Origin: JADGHX01 sp035760965
GTDB lineage: Bacteria; Pseudomonadota; Gammaproteobacteria; Steroidobacterales; Steroidobacteraceae
Assembly (NCBI GenBank): GCA_035760965.1
Contig: DASTRY010000080.1
Coordinates: forward strand, 1 to 13,929
Direction: 5' to 3'
Length of the DNA: 13,929 nt
Made by a program: the position numbers and the translations under genes. How positions within the stretch are numbered: the first letter of the stretch is position 1; every line of letters starts with the position of its first letter. Under the pieces are notes generated by a model. The model was given only the letters and a program-made list of their open reading frames with translations. It had not been told where the DNA came from and searched no databases. This document shows positions 1 to 5,983 of the stretch, in pieces.

Positions 1-155
1 TCGATCTCGGCGCGCAGGTCCGTGTCGCCGCCGCAGGCCTCGTCGAGATACGAAGCGCGGCTTGCCGCGTCGCGTTCCAGCGCGGCGGCGAACACCTCCT
101 TCACGCGCTGCCAGCGAGCGGCGTCGAGTTGCCCGGCCGGATGCTCAGCTCGCAC
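1..155 (-). CDS. Serine/threonine protein kinase, N-terminal fragment (cut by window edge)
   Basis: The reverse strand downstream of the sigma factor opens with GTG at 155, preceded 9 bases upstream by a GGAG ribosome binding site. The frame stays open to the window edge for 51 codons. The peptide contains RWQRVKEVFAAALERD and then SYLDEACGGDTDLRAEI. This helical opening (W-x-x-[IV]-x-x-x-F, then a FLDEAC-G-D-x-x-LRAE motif) is the usual start of large bacterial Ser/Thr kinases that follow ECF sigma factors of the TIGR02999 group. The kinase domain itself lies outside the window, so the call rests on this leader motif and on position. The gap to the sigma stop codon is 46 bases, so the two are probably one operon. 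The start is chosen by the ribosome binding site; no ATG is available. Confidence 0.7.
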   Translation of the reverse strand, partial: MRAEHPAGQLDAARWQRVKEVFAAALERDAASRASYLDEACGGDTDLRAEI

Positions 156-201
156 TGCGTTTCGCTCCGGTTGGCATTGCCAGGTTTCGCGACCTCCGTC
201 G

Positions 202-825
202 TCAGACGCCGCGCGACAGCTCGCGCTTCAGCCACGCACGCGCGAGCGTCCATTCGCGCTTGACGGTGGCATCCGAGATGTCGAGCGCCTGCGCGGTTTC
301 CTCGATGGTGAGCCCGCCGAAGTAGCGCATCTCGACGATGCGCGCCTGGCGGTCGTCGATGGCGCTCAAGCGGGTGAGCGCCTCGTCGATGGCCGCGACG
401 TCGTCGTCGGTCTCGCCGTCGAAGTGCTGGGGCTCGGGTAACTGCGGCAGGCCGGTCGTCTCGGCATCGAGGGGGGCCATGAGGTCGTCGAGGCTCACCG
501 CGACCGCGCCGCCACCCCGCTTCGAGGCGAGCCGGGCGCGGGCGTGGTCGACGAGGATCCGGCGCATCAGGTTCGAGGCCAGGGCGAAGAAGTGGGCACG
601 GCTCTGCCAGTCCACCGACTGCTGGTTTACGAGTCGGACGAACGCCTCGTGCACCAGCGCGGTGCGCTGGATGGTGTGATTGGGGCGTTCCCGCCGGAGG
701 TGCCGCTGTGCGAGGTTCCGCAGCTCCTGGTACACGAGCCCGGTCAGTTGGCCGAGGGCCTGCTCGTTGCCTTCGCGCCATTGGGAGAGTAGCTGGGTGA
801 CCGGGCGGTCAGGCGTGCGCTCCAT
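202..825 (-). CDS. ECF-family RNA polymerase sigma factor (TIGR02999-like)
   Basis: A 207-residue sigma-70-family factor that would direct RNA polymerase to a special promoter set. Region 2 is seen around residues 25-100, with HEAFVRLV and then the AHFFALASNLMRRILVDHAR core typical of this ECF group. Region 4 spans about residues 144-203, with VEMRYFGGLTIEETAQAL and DISDATVKREWTLARAWL forming the -35-binding helix-turn-helix. The linker between them (about 110-143) is acidic and proline-containing. The start at 825 is preferred over an in-frame ATG 60 bases upstream because a GAGGG box lies 7 bases before it and the protein then has the usual length. No anti-sigma factor is adjacent. The next gene is a probable Ser/Thr kinase, a standard pairing for this group, which suggests control by phosphorylation rather than by an anti-sigma factor. 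Confidence 0.9.
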   Translation of the reverse strand: MERTPDRPVTQLLSQWREGNEQALGQLTGLVYQELRNLAQRHLRRERPNHTIQRTALVHEAFVRLVNQQSVDWQSRAHFFALASNLMRRILVDHARARLASKRGGGAVAVSLDDLMAPLDAETTGLPQLPEPQHFDGETDDDVAAIDEALTRLSAIDDRQARIVEMRYFGGLTIEETAQALDISDATVKREWTLARAWLKRELSRGV

Positions 826-865
826 TTTCGAGCCCTCGGTGGCCGTCTTACTTGTTGTGAGCCAA

Positions 866-871
866 ATTCTA
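866..871 (-). promoter_or_regulatory. Candidate -10 box for the sigma factor gene
   Basis: The reverse strand reads TAGAAT here (5 of 6 to TATAAT), which would place a transcript start about 34 bases before the sigma factor ATG. No good -35 hexamer lies 16-18 bases upstream. That position is instead occupied by one arm of a 9-base inverted repeat (889-897), so an activator or repressor may act there. Confidence 0.35.
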
Positions 872-888
872 ACGGGTTTCCGCATGTA

Positions 889-956
889 CCCGGTGTAGGA
901 CGTCGCGTTTTGCCTGCGATGGCCGCTCGCGACGACACATTCTTAGTTACACCGGG
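889..956. repeat. 9-base inverted repeat flanking the divergent promoter region
   Basis: CCCGGTGTA at 889-897 and its exact reverse complement TACACCGGG at 948-956 are separated by 50 bases. They bracket the space between the divergent sigma factor gene and the small gene at 966. The left arm covers the sigma promoter's -35 position. The right arm overlaps the ribosome binding site of the small gene. Both are consistent with paired operator sites; the binding factor is unknown. Confidence 0.4.
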
Positions 957-965
957 AGACTTGCA

Positions 966-1148
966 GTGATCTGCCAGATCAACGACATGCGCCTGACCAG
1001 CCGCCTCGCCAGCGCTGCCGCAGCGACGGTCATCACGGCGGTGATGCTGGTCTGCGTGGGGGTGGGGTTCGCCGTGCCCGCCACGAGCGCCGCTGGAGAG
1101 AGCGGCCTGCACCTCGCGACGAGCTCGCTCGTCAATCGATTCGAGTGA
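966..1148 (+). CDS. Small exported or single-span membrane peptide, unknown function
   Basis: A 60-codon frame with a GTG start, preceded by GGGAG at 954-958 with 7-base spacing. An internal ATG at 987 is an alternative without a comparable site. The peptide has a short basic stretch (MRLTSRL), a hydrophobic core of about 24 residues including TVITAVMLVCVGVGFAV, then PATSAAG and a 20-residue tail ending LVNRFE. This is either a cleaved Sec signal peptide (sites near ATSA) leaving a tiny peptide, or a small single-pass membrane protein. It diverges from the ECF sigma factor across about 140 bases, a place where sigma-controlled or sigma-modulating small proteins are often found. I do not recognise the family. 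The good ribosome binding site and the coherent amphipathic layout argue that it is real. Confidence 0.5.
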   Translation: MICQINDMRLTSRLASAAAATVITAVMLVCVGVGFAVPATSAAGESGLHLATSSLVNRFE

Positions 1149-1153
1149 CGGCC

Positions 1154-1246
1154 ATGGTTACGCGGCTCTGCGTGCTCGTGTGGCTGTGCTTGTGCTGGTA
1201 CGCCGGCCGTGACCCGCGGCCGGACATGGTGCGCACGCGGGTCTGA
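1154..1246 (+). CDS. Candidate 30-residue hydrophobic microprotein
   Basis: An ATG five bases after the preceding small gene's stop codon opens a 30-codon frame ending at TGA 1244-1246. The peptide begins MVTRLCVLVWLCLCWYAG and ends in a polar tail RDPRPDMVRTRV. It has a basic start, a 12-residue Leu/Val/Cys/Trp-rich core and a charged end, as in small membrane peptides. There is no clear Shine-Dalgarno beyond GAGTGA, so translation would depend on coupling to the upstream gene. Two copies of TGACCCGCGG fall in it or at its end, and these also form the stems of the stem-loop region. RNA structure could therefore explain the conservation as well as coding. I do not recognise it. Confidence 0.25.
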   Translation: MVTRLCVLVWLCLCWYAGRDPRPDMVRTRV

Positions 1247-1293
1247 CCCGCGGGGTGCCTGCGGGCCGCTTCCCCCCGGCGGCCTGCGGGCAC
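1203..1293 (+). other. Cluster of three stem-loops between convergent genes (candidate structured RNA or terminator)
   Basis: Three consecutive dyads are visible. Positions 1203-1209 pair with 1217-1223 (7 bp). Positions 1236-1242 pair with 1246-1252 (7 bp, 3-base loop). Positions 1255-1269 pair with 1279-1293 (15 bp, 9-base loop). In the last stem the two non-Watson-Crick positions are G-U wobbles on the plus-strand RNA but A-C mismatches on the minus strand, so the structure belongs to the plus-strand transcript of the small genes. There is no U-run after it, so it is not a classical intrinsic terminator. It may instead protect a 3' end. Confidence 0.4.
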
Positions 1294-1308
1294 TCGCGCA
1301 TCGGCCGA

Positions 1309-2088
1309 TCAGGCCACCCCGTGAATCACGGTCGGAAAGGCGGTCGGCATCACGCTCGAAAAATGGGGCACATCGTCGCGTAGCGTCTCGCCGTGCTGCG
1401 TGCCGGCCGCCTCGAACGCCTTCTGATCCGCGATATAGATGTTCACGGTGCCCACGTAGTCCGGCGGCGCGCCCGCCATGTTCTTGTCGCCCTTGCGCAG
1501 CTCGAAGCGCTTGATCGCCTTCTCCCCGTACAGCTTCATGATCAGCGGCATGTGGTGGGTACGGTAGTAGTCCACGTCCCACCTCACGCCTTCGCTGTTG
1601 GGATACAGAATCGTTAGGCACGTATCGCCGACCTTCGGCGCGGCGCGCTTGGCGCCCGACTCGCCCTGCACCGTATCGAACTGGATGCTCGGCATGCCGT
1701 TCGTGAAGTGCGGGACATCGTCGGTGAGCGTCTTGCCGTGCTTCTCGTTGTTCGCGAGGAACGCCGGGAGATCGGCGATCCAGATGTTCACGGCGGCGCT
1801 GTACTTCGGCGCAGGGGAGCCCTGCTGCGGGACGGTGCGCAGCTCGAAGCGGCTGATCGTGTTCGTGTAGAGCTTCATGATGAGCGCGAGGTGGTGATCG
1901 CGGTAGTAGTCGGCATTGAAGTGGATGCCGTCCCCGGCCGGGTAGAGGATCGTCAGGCAGCTCACGCCTTGCGCGCTGTCGGCGGCGCGTGCGCCGCGCG
2001 GCAGAGCGGCCCCGAACGCCGATGCCAGCACGCCGAGTGTCATGGCCGTGGCTCCGCTGGTGAGTAGGTCGCGGCGGTTGTAGCTCAT
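1309..2088 (-). CDS. Tat-exported protein with two tandem EthD domains
   Basis: A 259-residue protein. The N-terminus has a twin-arginine motif (NRRDLLTSG, residues 4-12), a hydrophobic stretch and an Ala-rich cleavage region near residue 36 (GARAAD), so export of a folded protein is likely. Two similar halves follow: residues 44-134 and 157-249. Both contain CLTILYP, a D-Y-Y-R-x-H-H-x-x-L-I-M-K-L-Y motif, RFELR, and a D-D-V-P-H-F block. This is the EthD fold (dimeric alpha+beta barrel, TIGR02118-type), named from the ethyl tert-butyl ether degradation cluster but mostly of unknown biochemistry. Single-domain members form dimers, so the duplication could make one chain behave as a built-in dimer. 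A GGGGGAG site lies 9 bases before the ATG. The gene is single and diverges from the DUF6152 operon. No substrate can be inferred. Confidence 0.85.
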   Translation of the reverse strand: MSYNRRDLLTSGATAMTLGVLASAFGAALPRGARAADSAQGVSCLTILYPAGDGIHFNADYYRDHHLALIMKLYTNTISRFELRTVPQQGSPAPKYSAAVNIWIADLPAFLANNEKHGKTLTDDVPHFTNGMPSIQFDTVQGESGAKRAAPKVGDTCLTILYPNSEGVRWDVDYYRTHHMPLIMKLYGEKAIKRFELRKGDKNMAGAPPDYVGTVNIYIADQKAFEAAGTQHGETLRDDVPHFSSVMPTAFPTVIHGVA

Positions 2089-2117
2089 GGTCCAAGGCTC
2101 CCCCTTTTATTGTCCGC

Positions 2118-2123
2118 ACTATA
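2118..2123 (-). promoter_or_regulatory. Candidate -10 box for the EthD gene
   Basis: The reverse strand reads TATAGT (5 of 6 to consensus), about 30 bases before the ATG. It is centred in an imperfect dyad with CCCCC at 2100-2104 and GGGGG at 2128-2132 plus A/T-rich inner arms. No convincing -35 hexamer was found. Confidence 0.3.
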
Positions 2124-2179
2124 AACAGGGGGCGATACGGATGTATGGCGCGGCTGATTTCGCAGCCATCGTGCGGCTG

Positions 2180-2195
2180 TGGAACGGCCGTTCCA
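2180..2195. promoter_or_regulatory. 16-base perfect palindrome in a divergent promoter region
   Basis: TGGAACGGCCGTTCCA is its own reverse complement. It lies between the EthD gene (start 2088) and the DUF6152 gene (start 2257), 61 bases before the latter. A perfect palindrome without a spacer, in a 168-base divergent intergenic region, is typical of a dimeric repressor or activator site. No local regulator gene is obviously its owner. Confidence 0.45.
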
Positions 2196-2256
2196 ATGAG
2201 TGCGATCGTGCTCGGCAGTGCGCGTGGCAGAATCGTACTCTCGCGAGGAGGGGCAC

Positions 2257-2643
2257 ATGCGATTGAAGCGATGGTTCGTGTTGACGGCAGCGCTGGGCTG
2301 GGCGACCGCGGCCTGGGCGCATCATTCCTTTGCGGTGTTCTTCGACTCGCAGAAGTCGGTCACCATCTCCGGCGTAGTGAAGGAGTTTCAGTTCGTGAAC
2401 CCGCACGGCTTGATCCGCCTCGTCGTCGAGGAGAAGGACGGGACGACCGACGAGTGGCGTATCGAAACCAATTCGCCGTCGATCCTGCGGCGCCGGGGCT
2501 GGTCGCCGGACATCATCAAGATCGGCGAGAAGATCACGGTGGAAGGCTGGCCGGCCCGCGACAACTCGCACTGGGCCCGGCTGCGCAAGGCCCAGCGCGC
2601 CAACGGTGAGCCGATCGGGCAACCGTTCGGGCCGGAGGCATGA
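2257..2643 (+). CDS. DUF6152 family secreted protein
   Basis: A 128-residue protein with a Sec signal peptide (MRLKRWFVLTAALGWATAAWA) cleaved after AWA, leaving a mature end HHSFAVFFD. The A-H-H-S-F start, followed by K-x-V-T-I-S-G-V-V-K-E-F-x-F-V-N-P-H and then VEGWPARD, is the signature of the DUF6152 family. These are small beta-rich secreted proteins of unknown function, common in environmental Proteobacteria and Acidobacteria. The ATG at 2257 is chosen because GAGGAGGGG ends 3 bases before it and the signal peptide begins there; an upstream in-frame start at 2200 adds a polar stretch and has no such site. The stop codon overlaps or abuts the next gene, so the two are an operon. The two histidines at the mature N-terminus could bind a metal, which is inference only. 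Confidence 0.85.
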   Translation: MRLKRWFVLTAALGWATAAWAHHSFAVFFDSQKSVTISGVVKEFQFVNPHGLIRLVVEEKDGTTDEWRIETNSPSILRRRGWSPDIIKIGEKITVEGWPARDNSHWARLRKAQRANGEPIGQPFGPEA

Positions 2644-2648
2644 CCGGC

Positions 2649-3467
2649 ATGATCACGCGCCGTGTAGCCCTCGTGCGCGCGCTCGCCCGCGCCGCCCACG
2701 CATTCGCATTGCTCGTGCTCGTTGGCCTTTCGGCCACGACGAGCGCGGCCCCGCAATCTGCGCCCGCCAAGCATCCCGACTTGTCGGGCTACTGGATGCT
2801 CTCCACCAAGGTCCCCGTCGACAAGGCGATGATCGCGGCGCTGCCGCCGAACACGGTCGTGCTCGAGGACACCGGCGCCGCCGAGTTTCCGGCGGGGGTC
2901 TTCGGCGGACTGAGGGTCAAGCCGAAGGCGCTCGAGGCTGCGAAGAAGTGGAATCCGCGCGACGACATGTCGCTCAGCAACGCGTGCCGCCCGCCCTCGA
3001 TCGTGTATGCGATGCAGGGGCCGTTTCCGATCGAGATCTTCCAGGGCACCGAGCTCATCGTCATCAAGCTCGAATACTTCGACATGGTCCGCGTCATCTT
3101 CATGGACGGTCGGCCCGCGGCGGGCGCCGATTATCCGCATTCGAAGACGGGCTTCTCGCGCGGCCACTGGGAAGGGGACACGCTCGTCGTCGAGACGACG
3201 CATCTCGAGCCTGCGACGATCACGAACAACGGCCTGACGCACAGCGAGAACGTGCGCGTCATCGAGCACTTCAAGCTGAGCGAGGACGGCACGGCGCTGC
3301 TCGCGACTCAGGAGTTCGAGGACCCCGAGGTGCTGGACAACCGTGGCGCGCGCTTCATCGCGTGGCGCAAGCAGCCGGGTGAGCACGTGTATCCCTACGA
3401 CTGCGATCCCTCGTTCGCGCTTCAGTATCAGAATCAGCATCCGGAGCCGAGCAAAGAGAAGAAGTAG
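2649..3467 (+). CDS. Secreted protein of unknown function, partner of DUF6152
   Basis: A 272-residue protein with a basic start (MITRR), a hydrophobic segment (AFALLVLVGLSATTS) and a probable signal cleavage near residue 33. The mature part begins with PDLSGYWML. It later carries the block HSKTGFSRGHWEGDTLVVET (residues 164-183), seen in many unnamed secreted proteins encoded next to DUF6152 genes. C113 and C252 are the only cysteines and could form a disulfide. No catalytic motif is recognised. GGAGG at 2634-2638 lies 10 bases from the ATG at 2649. An ATG at 2640, overlapping the upstream stop as ATGA, is possible but sits almost on top of that site. The close spacing implies one transcript and translational coupling. 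The C-terminus ends in a charged tail PEPSKEKK. Confidence 0.75.
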   Translation: MITRRVALVRALARAAHAFALLVLVGLSATTSAAPQSAPAKHPDLSGYWMLSTKVPVDKAMIAALPPNTVVLEDTGAAEFPAGVFGGLRVKPKALEAAKKWNPRDDMSLSNACRPPSIVYAMQGPFPIEIFQGTELIVIKLEYFDMVRVIFMDGRPAAGADYPHSKTGFSRGHWEGDTLVVETTHLEPATITNNGLTHSENVRVIEHFKLSEDGTALLATQEFEDPEVLDNRGARFIAWRKQPGEHVYPYDCDPSFALQYQNQHPEPSKEKK

Positions 3468-3775
3468 CTCGTTGCGCTCGGCGGCGAAACATTCCGCAAA
3501 ATGTGAGCGTGTCGCTCGCTGGCGTCGCGCGGGAACAAACGCGCGCGTGCGCCGGTCAGTGTGGGGACCGTTGATGTCGCGACGCTTCGCTCTGCCGGGC
3601 GGAGCCGCGTATGTGCCGACTGGTGGGTTAGGTCCTCGACGCATCCGCGCGCTCCGCTCGTCTTCCGGAAAAAGGCCCGTGCTCGATCATCGGGAGGCAT
3701 CGCAATCGCGAGCTCGCTGCATGCAGCGCAAGCGGGGGGAGCGGGTCGCGATATCGGCATGGAGAGTCGCGTCTT
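3468..3775. other. Intergenic stretch with no convincing gene
   Basis: About 300 bases between the secreted-protein operon and the exporter promoter. Open frames here on either strand are Arg/Ser-rich and run out of frame into neighbouring genes, as expected for antisense and shifted frames in GC-rich DNA. A 7-bp hairpin (3503-3519, 3-base loop) lies 36 bases after the operon's stop codon, without a U-run. No tRNA, repeat or mobile element was seen. Confidence 0.5.
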
Positions 3776-3805
3776 TTGGCGCCGCCGCGCCGGCACAGCT
3801 AAGAT
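3776..3805 (+). promoter_or_regulatory. Promoter of the LysE-type exporter gene
   Basis: TTGGCG (3776-3781), an 18-base spacer and TAAGAT (3800-3805) give a reasonable sigma-70 promoter. Transcription would start about 7 bases after the -10 box, that is at the GTG start codon itself (3812), so the mRNA would be leaderless. There is no Shine-Dalgarno between this box and the GTG. Confidence 0.45.
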
Positions 3806-3811
3806 CGCGAC

Positions 3812-4483
3812 GTGTTCGGCATCCACGATCTCGCGCTCTTCGTCGTCTCCGGTCTGCTGCTCAACATCGCGCCCGGTGTCGATTTCCTTTACGTGCTCAG
3901 TCGCGCGGCGTCGCGCGGTACGCTTGCGGGCGTATGGGCCGCGCTCGGCATCGGGCTCGGGTGTTTCGTCCACATTTCGTTCGCTGCACTCGGGCTCTCG
4001 GCGATTCTCGCGTCTTCGGCCATCGCCTTCACGGCGGTGAAGTGGGTGGGCGCGGCTTACCTCATTTATATCGGCATCTCGATGCTCCGACAGCGCGGCG
4101 GTTTGACGCTCGCGCTCGCCTCGAGTCCCGACGCGGGCTCGGGCACCGAGAAGCCTGCAGAGCGCGCAGCCGAGGGTCACGCGCGCATCTTCTGGCAAGG
4201 CTTTCTGACGAACGTCCTCAATCCCAAGGTCGCGCTCTTCTTCCTCGCGTTCGTGCCGCAGTTCATCGAGGCGTCGAGCCCGACCAAGGTGCAGGCATTT
4301 CTCTTGCTCGGCACGATCTTCAACACCACCGGCACCGCGTGGAATCTCTTCGTCGCGTGGGCGGCCGGCTACCTCGCGCGCCGACTGCAGGTGGCTTCGC
4401 GCATCGGCACGTGGCTGAACCGCTCACTTGGCGCGATGTTCATCGCGCTCGGCATCCGCCTGGGACTTGCGAGCCGCGCGTAA
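3812..4483 (+). CDS. LysE/RhtB family amino-acid exporter
   Basis: A 223-residue inner-membrane protein with the layout of the LysE/RhtB superfamily, which exports amino acids such as lysine, threonine or homoserine lactone-like compounds. The first helix is followed by NIAPGVDFLYVLSRAASRG, matching the family's P-G-P-x-x-x-x-V block with Val in place of the second Pro. Helices around residues 40-65 and 68-86 follow, with the GAAYLIYIGISMLR element. The central loop (about 93-122) is polar and variable. NPKVALFFLAFVPQF (residues 137-151) is the conserved second-half motif, and two further helices end the protein. The GTG start is chosen because the first helix begins at once. The gene converges with the FAD oxidase gene, with 7 bases between stop codons. 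The substrate cannot be told. Confidence 0.9.
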   Translation: MFGIHDLALFVVSGLLLNIAPGVDFLYVLSRAASRGTLAGVWAALGIGLGCFVHISFAALGLSAILASSAIAFTAVKWVGAAYLIYIGISMLRQRGGLTLALASSPDAGSGTEKPAERAAEGHARIFWQGFLTNVLNPKVALFFLAFVPQFIEASSPTKVQAFLLLGTIFNTTGTAWNLFVAWAAGYLARRLQVASRIGTWLNRSLGAMFIALGIRLGLASRA

Positions 4484-4490
4484 CGCCGCT

Positions 4491-5912
4491 TCAGCCGAGC
4501 GTGCCGGCGAGCTGGGCTGAGATGTGGTGATACCAATCGCTCTGGAAAACGCCTGCCGGATCGAACCGGCGCTTCGCCGCCAAGAATTGCTCCAAGGCGG
4601 GATGGCAGGTCAAAAGCTGATCGCGCCTCGCGAAGCGGTGATAGGTCAGGTAATAGCTGCCGCCGTACGCGATCGCGTGATCGATCAGCCGCGTGAACGC
4701 GGCGCGCGCGTTCACGATACCGCGGGGCACGTGATCGACGTGCAGGTTGAAGATGACGCAGGCGTAGCGCTCGCGCGCCCAGGGTAGCGCGCTCTCCGTG
4801 TCCGGCTCGATGAGGCGGATCGTGCCGTAGATGAAATCCACGTCGTTGGCGCGGAAGTCTTTGCGGACGTCGTCCATGAACGCCGTGAGGTGCCGCCGCG
4901 GCACGTAGAGCTCCGTGATCATCTCGCTCCCGCGGACCCCGCGGCCAAGGCGCACGTCCAGCGCGCCGTGATAGCTCTCGAGATAGAGATTGAGCTGGTG
5001 CGTATCGCTCCAGTAGAGCTGGCCTGACGTCGAGAGATAAAACGCCGCGAACTCGTCGAATGCGCGCCGCTTGTCGCAATGGGCGAGCTCGAGCAGCCGG
5101 TTCCAGTCGGCCTGCGACAGCCGCCGCTGGCGCGCCGGAATAGGGCGGGCCCGCTCCACGGGTCGATAGCACGAGAGCACACCGGTGCGGAGAAAGCCGC
5201 GCTGTGTCGGATCGGTGGCGAACTGGAAATCGCCGTAGAGACAGCCCTCCGCGATGTGCGTCTCGAGCTTGTCGATCAGGCGATCGACATCGAGCAGCTG
5301 GACGATGCGCTCGACCTGCAGGCGCGGCACGAGGCGCAGCGTCGCCGCGGTGACGACACCGAAGAGTCCATAGCCGCCGACGACGTGACGAAACAGCTCG
5401 GGATGCTCGATCCGGCTGCAGCGCACGATCTGCCCGTCGCCGGTCACCACTTCGAGCGCCTCGAGATCGGCGATGAACGGCGCCGCCGTGAGGCAGCGGC
5501 CATGGATGTTCGCGGCGACCGCGCCGCCGATCGTCAAGCGATCCGCGCCGGTCTGCTTCTGCCGGATGCCCCACCGTGAGGGCGCACCGTTCGGACGCAC
5601 GAGATAGCCGCGAATGACATCCGGCCAGGTGATGCCGGCCTCGACTTCGATGAGCCCGAGGTCATCCTCGAAACGACGTACACGGTTCATTCGCCGCATG
5701 TCGAGTAGCGTCCCACCCGACAGAAACTGCTGCCCGCCCATGGCGTGCCGCCCGCCGGAGATTGCAACGGGCAGGCGTTGCTCGCGGGCGGCACGAACCG
5801 CGCGCACGACCTCCGCGACGGACTTTGGCTCGACGGTGTGTGCCACGGGCGTGCGATTCAACGACGAATGCGTGTCGTTCACCCAATCCAATGGCCGACG
5901 TTGCGCGTTCAT
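4491..5912 (-). CDS. FAD-linked oxidase (FAD_binding_4 / PCMH-type fold)
   Basis: A 473-residue flavoprotein. Its N-terminal FAD-binding domain contains VEPKSVAEVVRAVRAAR (28-44), AISGGRHAMGGQQF (50-63, the pyrophosphate loop), VEAGITWPDV, and LTIGGAVAANIHGR (126-139). GGYGLFGVVTAATLRLVP (179-196) closes that domain. His56 lies where some family members bind FAD covalently; whether this one does is unknown. The C-terminal half is the substrate domain and ends with RRFDPAGVFQSDWYHHI, the typical last motif of this superfamily, which includes aldonolactone and sugar-alcohol oxidases, DprE1 and berberine-bridge enzymes. The substrate is not evident. The ATG at 5912 is preferred over a TTG 39 bases upstream because the peptide before it is not family-like. 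It diverges from the XRE regulator with 92 bases between starts, suggesting common control. Confidence 0.85.
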   Translation of the reverse strand: MNAQRRPLDWVNDTHSSLNRTPVAHTVEPKSVAEVVRAVRAAREQRLPVAISGGRHAMGGQQFLSGGTLLDMRRMNRVRRFEDDLGLIEVEAGITWPDVIRGYLVRPNGAPSRWGIRQKQTGADRLTIGGAVAANIHGRCLTAAPFIADLEALEVVTGDGQIVRCSRIEHPELFRHVVGGYGLFGVVTAATLRLVPRLQVERIVQLLDVDRLIDKLETHIAEGCLYGDFQFATDPTQRGFLRTGVLSCYRPVERARPIPARQRRLSQADWNRLLELAHCDKRRAFDEFAAFYLSTSGQLYWSDTHQLNLYLESYHGALDVRLGRGVRGSEMITELYVPRRHLTAFMDDVRKDFRANDVDFIYGTIRLIEPDTESALPWARERYACVIFNLHVDHVPRGIVNARAAFTRLIDHAIAYGGSYYLTYHRFARRDQLLTCHPALEQFLAAKRRFDPAGVFQSDWYHHISAQLAGTLG

Positions 5913-5923
5913 AGTGGGCGGCC

Positions 5924-5951
5924 AGGATAAGAGCACGGTTGCGTCGTACAA
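5924..5951 (-). promoter_or_regulatory. Candidate promoter of the FAD oxidase gene
   Basis: On the reverse strand, TTGTAC (5951-5946), a 16-base spacer and TATCCT (5929-5924). The predicted start is only about 6 bases before the ATG, and no Shine-Dalgarno is present, so the message would be almost leaderless. Its -35 region overlaps the -10 box of the divergent regulator gene. Confidence 0.3.
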
Positions 5952-5952
5952 T
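5947..5952 (+). promoter_or_regulatory. Candidate -10 box of the XRE regulator gene
   Basis: TACAAT (5 of 6 to consensus), giving a start near 5959. The palindrome at 5965-5983 would then lie just downstream of the start of transcription, a position where a bound repressor blocks elongation or open-complex formation. No clear -35 hexamer is seen. Confidence 0.35.
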
Positions 5953-5964
5953 ACCGAGCGGACA

Positions 5965-5983
5965 AGTATCGGAATCCGATACT
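5965..5983. promoter_or_regulatory. Perfect 19-base palindromic operator upstream of the XRE regulator
   Basis: AGTATCGGAATCCGATACT has two perfect 9-base arms around a single central base. It lies 21 bases before the regulator's ATG and about 50 bases before the divergent oxidase gene. The natural candidate to bind it is the XRE regulator itself (autoregulation plus control of the oxidase gene). Related half-sites recur in the prsK leader. Confidence 0.55.

Noticed and set aside
947..2119. Long reverse-strand frame of 390 codons over the EthD gene
   Set aside because: The EthD frame has a Tat signal, a good ribosome binding site and two recognisable domains; the longer frame is Arg/His-rich and has none.
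3434..4198. 254-codon reverse-strand frame over the 3468-3811 gap
   Set aside because: It is antisense to the LysE gene, highly charged and without any family motif; typical of GC-rich antisense frames.
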